From NCBI GenBank assembly GCA_038222225.1, contig JBBRHV010000078.1, positions 1 to 9,473 of the forward strand: 9,473 bases of DNA, in the 5' to 3' direction. Of the stretch, positions 5,312 to 9,473 are shown piece by piece. The notes beneath the pieces are model-generated. The model was not told where the DNA came from. It did not search any database and saw nothing but the letters and a program-made list of their open reading frames with translations. The DNA is from JAKLFA01 sp038222225. Its GTDB lineage: Bacteria; Omnitrophota; Gorgyraeia; Zapsychrales; JANLHA01. The first letter of the stretch is position 1, and each line of letters begins with the position of its first letter. The translations under genes and the position numbers were made by a program.

Positions 5312-5718
5312 CGTCCAAGTCTGTACGGACCAAAAGCGAAGACCGTTCATTGGCAAAAGTTTATTTGGCTAAAGCCCGGGATAATTATGAGGCCATGTTA
5401 TCCGCTTTTACGCAGAAAAATTATAATGCGGTGGGCACATTGGCAGTTCAGGCCGTTATTTCATCGGCTGATGCGGTCTGTGTATCTGAAAAAGGCTTAA
5501 GGTCGATTTCGCAGAATCATGGCGATGTATGCGACCTTGTCTTACAGACAAAGCTGTCGGATGCCAAAGACCGGTGTAATGCGCTTAAGCGTGTTATCGC
5601 CAAGAAGAATGTGATTCAATATGAGGGGCGCAGTGTCTTAGCGAAAGAAGCGGAGGATTTAGTGAAGTGGACCGAACGCTTTTTCTTGTGGGTAGAGCAA
5701 AACGTAGCAGCCTCGTAG
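5308..5718 (+). CDS. HEPN-domain protein, probable partner of the MNT protein
   Basis: This is a 136-residue all-helical protein. The HEPN pattern is visible: AKARDNYEAMLSAFTQKNYN (21-40), AVQAVISSADAVCV (46-59), an SQNHGDV turn (68-74), and KKNVIQYEG (99-107) where the active-site region falls. The usual HEPN ribonuclease motif RX4-6H is not present: the only histidine is H71, and position 105 is a tyrosine. It may therefore be a non-nucleolytic member, as many short HEPN partners of nucleotidyltransferases are, or use other residues. Start ATG 5308 overlaps the upstream stop. The TAG stop (5716-5718) lies within a partial AACTTCGTAGGTT repeat, so insertion of the repeat may have set the end of the protein. 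Confidence 0.78.
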   Translation: MTSKSVRTKSEDRSLAKVYLAKARDNYEAMLSAFTQKNYNAVGTLAVQAVISSADAVCVSEKGLRSISQNHGDVCDLVLQTKLSDAKDRCNALKRVIAKKNVIQYEGRSVLAKEAEDLVKWTERFFLWVEQNVAAS

Positions 5719-5736
5719 GTTCTAACTTCGTAGGTT
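5712..5736 (+). repeat. AACTTCGTAGGTT repeat, locus 2
   Basis: A partial copy, CTCGTAGGTT (5712-5721), overlaps the HEPN stop codon and is followed by a perfect copy at 5724-5736. The 15-bp step between copies is the same as at loci 1 and 4. Confidence 0.75.
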
Positions 5737-5778
5737 AGCGCAGCGGGCATATAGTGCACAACAAGTGTGTGCCAAAAC

Positions 5779-5791
5779 AACTTCGTAGGTT
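5779..5791 (+). repeat. AACTTCGTAGGTT repeat, locus 3
   Basis: A single perfect copy sits in the flank GCCAAAAC...GGGGCGG, which it shares with locus 4. The 55 bp after it, up to the peptidase start, are AT-rich with several T-tracts but show no clear promoter. Confidence 0.75.
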
Positions 5792-5846
5792 GGGGCGGAT
5801 ACAATGTATTTCGCTTTTTATATATCTATGTATATTTTTGATTATT

Positions 5847-6707
5847 ATGACTTTCTCTATTAAGACAATTTGTTGGTTCTTTCTCATGGTCCTTTGGGTG
5901 GCGCCAGTATGCGCTGAGGCTCAGAGACCAAAGGAGCTGAGCCCACCCCTGCAGGTTGTTTCACCAGTGAAACAGCAGGGGGCCATGGCCAATTCAGGCT
6001 TGTCGACCTCGATCAACGCTTCTGTCCAGCGGCTGGAAGCGCGTTACGGGATCTCGTTTAAATATGCGGATTTTCCCAAGTTGCCCGATAATTTAAAGTT
6101 TACCGAAGTTCCCTCCAGCGAATACCGGCGGCTCAATGATTATCTGTCCCTGTTTGAAGAGGAGATCAACAAATACCCGTCCGGATTTTTTGCGGATCAG
6201 GATGTGAGGGGAGTCGGGCTGGTGAGGGCGTTATTTTCCAGCCAAAAAGCGGCTCAGGGCCTTTACAACGAGCAGGCCCGCATTATGTTCTTTGATATTT
6301 CGCGTTACAACCGGAATAAGGCCCAGCAACGGCATGCCATTCATCACGAAATTTTTCATATGATGCTTCAAAAAAAAGGATATCCTTTGCTGAATGAGCA
6401 ATGGGCAGAGCTCAACACCCCCGGATTTTCCTACGGCAAGCAGACCAAGCCGTTAAGAGAACTTAATCCGTATAATGTTTCTGCCCCCAATCAACTGGGG
6501 TTTGTCACCTATTACGCCATGCAATCGGTTCAGGAAGATCAGGCGGAGGTGTTTGCCTGTCTGATGCAGGAAAAACACCGCCGTTTGATAGAACAGTGGG
6601 CGGTTAAAGATTCCGTTCTGGCCGCCAAGATCCAGATGATCAAAGACTTTGCGCAGTACTACCATCCGGAAATGGATGAGACGTATTGGAAGAAGGAGAA
6701 GGAATAG
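5847..6707 (+). CDS. Secreted HExxH zinc metallopeptidase-like protein
   Basis: This is a 286-residue protein with an N-terminal signal peptide: hydrophobic core WFFLMVLWVAPVCA (10-23) and likely cleavage near AEA-Q (25/26). The residue before C22 is valine, so a lipoprotein is unlikely. The zinc motif H167-E-I-F-H171 lies in HAIHHEIFHMML. Downstream are W186-AELN, GFSYG (193-197), GFVTYYA (218-224) and QEDQAEVFA (229-237), where E230 or E234 could give the third metal ligand; this arrangement resembles putative zinc-binding metallopeptidases (Peptidase_Mx-like). Substrate is unknown. ATG 5847 is the first start giving a clean signal peptide, although no Shine-Dalgarno is visible; 5886 is possible but would shorten it. 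It appears to be a single-gene unit between repeat loci 3 and 4. Confidence 0.75.
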   Translation: MTFSIKTICWFFLMVLWVAPVCAEAQRPKELSPPLQVVSPVKQQGAMANSGLSTSINASVQRLEARYGISFKYADFPKLPDNLKFTEVPSSEYRRLNDYLSLFEEEINKYPSGFFADQDVRGVGLVRALFSSQKAAQGLYNEQARIMFFDISRYNRNKAQQRHAIHHEIFHMMLQKKGYPLLNEQWAELNTPGFSYGKQTKPLRELNPYNVSAPNQLGFVTYYAMQSVQEDQAEVFACLMQEKHRRLIEQWAVKDSVLAAKIQMIKDFAQYYHPEMDETYWKKEKE

Positions 6708-6714
6708 CCAAAAC

Positions 6715-6742
6715 AACTTCGTAGGTTGTAACTTCGTAGGTT
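6715..6742 (+). repeat. AACTTCGTAGGTT repeat, locus 4 (two copies)
   Basis: Perfect copies lie at 6715-6727 and 6730-6742, between GCC (6708-6710) and GGC (6748-6750). It starts right after the peptidase stop and ends just before the AbiE promoter, marking the module boundary. Confidence 0.8.
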
Positions 6743-6757
6743 GGGACGGCCAAAACC

Positions 6758-6786
6758 TTGATTTTATCTGTTTTATCGTGTATACT
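6758..6786 (+). promoter_or_regulatory. Promoter of the AbiE operon
   Basis: TTGATT (6758-6763), a 17-bp spacer and TATACT (6781-6786) make a good sigma-70-type promoter with the same -10 as the wHTH-NTase operon. Initiation is expected near 6793, about 40 bases before the ATG. Confidence 0.7.
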
Positions 6787-6795
6787 ATTTGCGAA

Positions 6796-6815
6796 AATAA
6801 TCATTTTTGATTATT
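6796..6815. promoter_or_regulatory. Palindromic probable operator of the AbiE operon
   Basis: AATAATCA (6796-6803) and TGATTATT (6808-6815) are perfect inverted repeats around TTTT, placed at or just after the expected start site. AbiEi antitoxins are known to repress their own operon by binding inverted repeats, so this is a natural site; it could also fold as an RNA hairpin. Confidence 0.6.
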
Positions 6816-6832
6816 AAAAGAAACAGAACAAA

Positions 6833-7468
6833 ATGAAATATAACGATTTTCGTAAAAAATTTAAAAAATTTCCTGTTTTAGATATTTCAACCGCGATCCG
6901 CATCACACAGGAAAATCCGCAAATCATGCGAAATCAGATCACCCGTTGGGTCAAAAACGGGTCTTTGATCAAGCTCAAAAGAGGCCTGTATCTATTTAAT
7001 GAAAGTGACCAAGATCAGGATGTCACAAAACTCTTTATTGCTAATAAACTGTATGAGCCGTCTTACATCAGCATGGAGACAGCGTTGAGCCTCTATGGAA
7101 TTATTCCTGAAGGGGTCGGGGTGGTGACATCAATTACGGCGAAGCTGACCAAACGATTTCATAATATGGCCGGGGATTTTATGTATCAGCATGTTAAGCC
7201 CCAGGCGTATCGGGGATTTCGCCAGGATCAGTTTGGAGGGTTTCCGGTGTTTGTGGCAGAACCGGAAAAAGCTGTGCTGGATTTTTTGTATCTAAATGCC
7301 GGGCGTTTCGGCCGAGATCCCGAGGATCAACTTAAAATCTCTTTCCGTTTTCAATCCGGAATTGATCTTAACCGCGATCGCATGTCTGAATTAACACAAG
7401 TTTTTCAAAGCCAAAAACTGATCCGTCTGGCAGAGGCAGCCGCCAGCGTTCTAAGGGGAGGGGTATGA
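6833..7468 (+). CDS. abiEi: AbiEi-family antitoxin / transcriptional regulator
   Basis: This 211-residue protein is the antitoxin of a type IV toxin-antitoxin system, in which antitoxin and toxin do not bind each other and the antitoxin also represses the operon. The N-terminal winged helix (about 15-56) ends in LIKLKRGLYLF (45-55), a hallmark of the family. The antitoxin domain shows EPSYISMETALSLYGIIPEG (75-94), SITAKLTKRF (100-109), and AEPEKAVLDFLYL (142-154). ATG 6833 has only a weak purine-rich leader (AAAAGAAACAG). The end overlaps the toxin start by ATGA, and the last codons carry the toxin's Shine-Dalgarno. The gene appears intact. Confidence 0.9.
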   Translation: MKYNDFRKKFKKFPVLDISTAIRITQENPQIMRNQITRWVKNGSLIKLKRGLYLFNESDQDQDVTKLFIANKLYEPSYISMETALSLYGIIPEGVGVVTSITAKLTKRFHNMAGDFMYQHVKPQAYRGFRQDQFGGFPVFVAEPEKAVLDFLYLNAGRFGRDPEDQLKISFRFQSGIDLNRDRMSELTQVFQSQKLIRLAEAAASVLRGGV

Positions 7469-8271
7469 TTGATCTGATCAAAACACATCTTCTGCAATTA
7501 TCTGACGCTGATGAACAGAAAAAATGGCATCATACGCGCGAATTTTTGCAGATCCTTGTGCTCAAAATCATGAGCGATGATCATCTTTTTGAAGGGTGTT
7601 CGTTTGTCGGCGGGACATGTTTGCGTATTGTCTTTGATGTGCGCCGTTTTTCAGAGGATCTTGATTTCTCAACGAAGGGGAAGGGCCTTGATATTCAAAC
7701 GGTGAAACATGTTTTTGCCAAACGCTTTGAAGAGTACGGCATCGATGTTGAACTGATGACCAGTGAAGAAAAAACGGTTAAGGCCATTGACCTGCGTTTC
7801 CCCGGACTACTCTATGAACTGGGTTTATCGCCGCTTAAAGATCAGAAACTGCGGATCAAATGGGACATCGACACTCGCCCTCCGCAAGGTGCTGAATATG
7901 CGGTGACGCCGCTGATGAAATACGGGATGATGTTTGCGGTTGATCATTATGATCTTCCCAGCCTGTTTGCCGGTAAGCTTCATGCCTGTTTGTTTAGGAC
8001 TTATATGAAGGGCCGGGACTGGTACGACTTGTTATGGTTTTTGACAAACAAGACACAGCCGAATTTGACACAGCTTAATCATGCGGCGTTTCAGACGCAG
8101 GGCAAAGAATTTAATTTTGATATGGCTTTATTGAAAAAGGCGCTTTTAGACAAGATCAGTGCCATGGATCTTCAGAAGACGGCAGATGACGTGGAACGCT
8201 TTTTGGATGATCCCAAAGAGGTGCAGATGTTTAAGCAAGAGTATTTTAGTTCGTTGATTGAAAAATTATAA
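7465..8271 (+). CDS. abiEii: AbiEii-family nucleotidyltransferase toxin
   Basis: This 268-residue protein of the AbiEii/AbiGii toxin family is a nucleotidyltransferase-fold enzyme that arrests growth unless countered. Motifs in order: F-V-GGTCLR (47-54), RFSEDLDFS (61-69) with acidic E64, D65 and D67, K132-WDIDTRPP (132-140), DLPSLFAGKLHA (163-174), and MKGRDWYDLLWFL (181-193). All family motifs are present, so the enzyme should be active. Start ATG 7465 overlaps the antitoxin stop and is preceded by a very strong AAGGGGAGGGG (7453-7463), suggesting coupled translation. Such pairs act in plasmid or island stability and some block phage; the role here is not shown by sequence. Confidence 0.92.
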   Translation: MIDLIKTHLLQLSDADEQKKWHHTREFLQILVLKIMSDDHLFEGCSFVGGTCLRIVFDVRRFSEDLDFSTKGKGLDIQTVKHVFAKRFEEYGIDVELMTSEEKTVKAIDLRFPGLLYELGLSPLKDQKLRIKWDIDTRPPQGAEYAVTPLMKYGMMFAVDHYDLPSLFAGKLHACLFRTYMKGRDWYDLLWFLTNKTQPNLTQLNHAAFQTQGKEFNFDMALLKKALLDKISAMDLQKTADDVERFLDDPKEVQMFKQEYFSSLIEKL

Positions 8272-8334
8272 ATAAAGGTGACGTAGACTTTTTCCCCTGT
8301 TGTTTTCCACGAAAAAAGTGTACGTCACCTTTAT
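8272..8334. repeat. 63-nt inverted repeat directly after the toxin gene
   Basis: ATAAAGGTGACGTA (8272-8285) pairs perfectly with TACGTCACCTTTAT (8321-8334). After one G-G mismatch, ACTTTTT (8287-8293) pairs with AAAAAGT (8313-8319), leaving a 19-nt loop. It may end transcription of the AbiE operon, but no T-run follows on either side. The long, nearly perfect arms also fit a REP/MITE-like element inserted right after the stop codon. Confidence 0.65.
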
Positions 8335-8356
8335 ATATTATGCTAGTATTTATATG

Positions 8357-8362
8357 TATAAT
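8357..8362 (+). promoter_or_regulatory. Possible -10 of the second AbiEi-like gene
   Basis: TATAAT is a perfect -10 hexamer 40 bases before the GTG start, but the expected -35 position (8334-8339) reads TATATT, a poor match. The region is AT-rich, so chance is a real alternative. Confidence 0.35.
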
Positions 8363-8372
8363 TAATATCTGA

Positions 8373-8393
8373 AAATACCTTCTGGAGGTATTT
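8373..8393 (+). promoter_or_regulatory. Hairpin that sequesters the Shine-Dalgarno
   Basis: AAATACCT (8373-8380) and AGGTATTT (8386-8393) form an 8-bp perfect stem with loop TCTGG. The Shine-Dalgarno GGAGG (8384-8388) lies half in the loop and half in the stem, eight bases... before the GTG. In mRNA this would limit ribosome access; in DNA it is a 21-bp palindrome that could be an operator. Confidence 0.6.
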
Positions 8394-8396
8394 AGA

Positions 8397-9188
8397 GTGA
8401 GCAAAAATACAATACAGCGATTAGGGCCCATTGAGGCGAAAATCATTGCACGCTTAACCTATGAATCAAAAATTTTTGTTTCAGCAGAAGAGCTGGATTC
8501 CATGTTTAAATTGTCCGCTGTCGATCGCGCAAAGATTGTTTCACGCCTCAAAAAGAAAAATATATTAGCTCCAATGAAGCGGGGACTTTATGTTTTTTCT
8601 CCGCTTGAATCTGGTCCTTCAGGAAGAGGTGTTGATGAGCTGCTGATTCCGTCTTTCTATTTTCCCAAGAATAATTATTACATCGGGTATTCAACGATGT
8701 TTAATTATTATGGATTTACTGAGCAGATATTTCAAACATTGTATGTTTTAAATACATCTTTTAATAAAAAGAAGGTCATTCTCGGTATTGCGTTTAAGTT
8801 TTTAAAAGTCCCTCAAGGCAGAATGTATGGAATTAAAAAAATAGATATAAAAGGACGCAGTGTCATGATCAGTGATAAGGAAAGAACGCTGATCGATCTA
8901 TTGTATTTCAATAAATCTGTAGGGGGCGTTTCTGCCGCGTCAGAAATTTTTAAGAAAATGATTCAAGATAAAAAGTGTGATGTAAAAAAATTGATCAACT
9001 ATGCGGCTAAATTTCCGAATGTGACGATTCGTAAAAGAATAGGTGTTTTGCTGGAATTGTTAGGGATAAATGATGCTGAGCTATCTCCGTTAATAAAATC
9101 TGTTAAGAATACAGCGATTAGTTCTTTAGGGAAAGCGCGAAAAGGGGTTTTAAGTACAAAATGGAGAGTTATTATTGATGTTTCATGA
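8397..9188 (+). CDS. Second AbiEi-like antitoxin/regulator, distant from the first
   Basis: This 263-residue protein starts at GTG 8397 with GGAGG at 8384-8388. The N-terminal winged helix (about 10-65) ends in MKRGLYVFSP (60-69). ESGPSGRGVDELLIPSFYFP (71-90), YYIGYSTMFNYYGFTEQ (94-110) and SDKERTLIDLLYF (159-171) are typical of a longer AbiEi-type subgroup. The C-terminal about 80 residues (LLELLG, LSPLIKSV, TKWRVIIDV) are helical and absent from the first AbiEi. It is clearly AT-richer than the polysaccharide genes, which suggests a separate acquisition. Its toxin partner is reduced to a short overlapping remnant, so it now stands as an orphan antitoxin or a regulator only. Confidence 0.82.
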   Translation: MSKNTIQRLGPIEAKIIARLTYESKIFVSAEELDSMFKLSAVDRAKIVSRLKKKNILAPMKRGLYVFSPLESGPSGRGVDELLIPSFYFPKNNYYIGYSTMFNYYGFTEQIFQTLYVLNTSFNKKKVILGIAFKFLKVPQGRMYGIKKIDIKGRSVMISDKERTLIDLLYFNKSVGGVSAASEIFKKMIQDKKCDVKKLINYAAKFPNVTIRKRIGVLLELLGINDAELSPLIKSVKNTAISSLGKARKGVLSTKWRVIIDVS

Positions 9189-9270
9189 GGATAAAGATAA
9201 ATTTTTTGAGATGCTTTATGGGGTAGTAAAACAGACCGGTTTTTCTGCGCAACGTCTTGAAAAATTATGA
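9178..9270 (+). pseudogene. Remnant of an AbiEii-type toxin (N-terminal 30 codons)
   Basis: ATG 9178 overlaps the end of the AbiEi-like gene, the normal layout for the toxin. The 30-residue product, MFHEDKDKFFEML then KQTGFSAQRLEK, resembles the start of AbiEii toxins, where the sequence normally goes on as EKDYY/EKDFW-V-T. Here it ends EKL-TGA. None of the three + frames after 9268 continues a toxin, so this is a deletion, not a simple frameshift. No catalytic motif remains. The last 12 bases before the stop, TTGAAAAATTAT (9257-9268), are identical to the end of the intact toxin gene (8258-8269). A real small protein cannot be excluded. Confidence 0.6.
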
Positions 9271-9392
9271 ACATTCTCATTAAAAATATAATTTCCCGTC
9301 TCGAAATCTTCGAATCCCGCATCAAGAACGATGCTGAGCGGCTCGCCAAGCTTCAGGCGGCCTGGGAGATCGGGCGGGATGCGCGTGAGTAA
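9267..9392 (+). CDS. Small ORF of unknown function
   Basis: A 41-residue ORF overlaps the toxin remnant's stop by ATGA and ends at TAA 9390-9392. The product (MNILIKNIISRLEIF, then RLAKLQAAWEIGRDARE) is helical and charged. It has no Shine-Dalgarno of its own and I recognise no family. Its 3' half is visibly richer in GC than the sequence before it, so it may be a fragment of another gene joined at the deletion. Confidence 0.25.
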   Translation: MNILIKNIISRLEIFESRIKNDAERLAKLQAAWEIGRDARE

Positions 9393-9399
9393 AAAGATG

Positions 9400-9434
9400 A
9401 CGGAAAATGGAGAACGGAACACAGAGGGCAGATA
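9400..9434 (+). repeat. Heptamer repeat, left half of a probable further island
   Basis: Units ACGGAAA, ATGGAGA, ACGGAAC, ACAGAGG, GCAGATA run in 7-bp register and match the type and orientation of the left arm in the VanZ-like gene (ATGGATA, ATGGAGA, ATGGAAA from 4251). An inverted right arm would be expected beyond the window end. The remaining bases to 9473 are A-rich with no feature seen. Confidence 0.5.
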
Positions 9435-9473
9435 ACTAAAAACAAAAAAACGATCCGTGGCATGAAGGAAAAG

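Noticed and set aside
5747..5774. GGCATATA/TGTGTGCC stem-loop between HEPN and peptidase genes
   Set aside because: It needs two G-U pairs and has no T-run; it is likely chance.
5754..5846. Longer start for the metallopeptidase at GTG 5754
   Set aside because: It would put repeat-encoded residues (PKQLRRLG) and a second hydrophobic stretch ahead of a good signal peptide.
9216..9422. Minus-strand ORF at the right end
   Set aside because: No ribosome-binding site or recognisable family, and it spans a repeat and the toxin remnant.

Overview
The window is bacterial DNA with two parts. On the left (1-4539) is a piece of an exopolysaccharide/O-antigen type locus: the end of a Wzz/GNVR chain-length protein, a single-pass coiled-coil membrane protein, a CpsD/CapB-type tyrosine autokinase, a UDP-glucuronate 4-epimerase-like enzyme and a VanZ-like membrane protein. 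On the right (4608-9392) is a cluster of toxin-antitoxin-type genes: a wHTH-nucleotidyltransferase/HEPN pair, a complete AbiEi/AbiEii pair, and an AbiEi-like gene whose toxin partner is cut off after about 30 codons. A secreted HExxH metallopeptidase lies between the first two pairs. All genes are on the + strand. The envelope polysaccharide genes and the signal-peptide metalloprotease fit a diderm, probably uncultivated bacterium. The large load of short phased intergenic repeats is a style I associate with Omnitrophota-like genomes, but that assignment is weak and rests on no search.

The polysaccharide genes are not packed as an operon. They are separated by four repeat islands (about 497-800, 1474-1775, 2586-2878, 3883-4017). 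In each, GAAA-type boxes recur every 10-11 bp on the left and flip to TTTC-type boxes with the same pitch on the right. Three islands share a nearly identical core that includes GGCTGATTACTC (or one mismatch of it). The boxes run into the 3' ends of at least two genes. A second repeat class has a strict 7-bp period. It lies inside two genes (epimerase 3038-3086, VanZ-like 4247-4373) without breaking the frame, so the proteins carry heptapeptide-periodic inserts, and it reappears at 9400-9434. A third class, AACTTCGTAGGTT, occurs at four places between 4523 and 6742, marks the ends of modules, and supplies the stop codon or last residues of two genes.

The toxin-antitoxin modules carry readable control signals. 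The wHTH-NTase/HEPN pair has a TTGACA-17-TATACT promoter with two TGTAAA-N6-TTTACA operators, one on the -10 and one just downstream. The AbiE pair has TTGATT-17-TATACT followed by an AATAATCA/TGATTATT palindrome. The second AbiEi-like gene has an 8-bp hairpin that buries its Shine-Dalgarno. Both complete pairs overlap by ATGA, so antitoxin and toxin are probably translationally coupled.

The strongest leads are the helically phased inverted islands, the heptamer islands that became protein sequence, the layered control of the TA modules, and the deleted second AbiEii. No rRNA, tRNA, CRISPR array or complete insertion sequence was seen.
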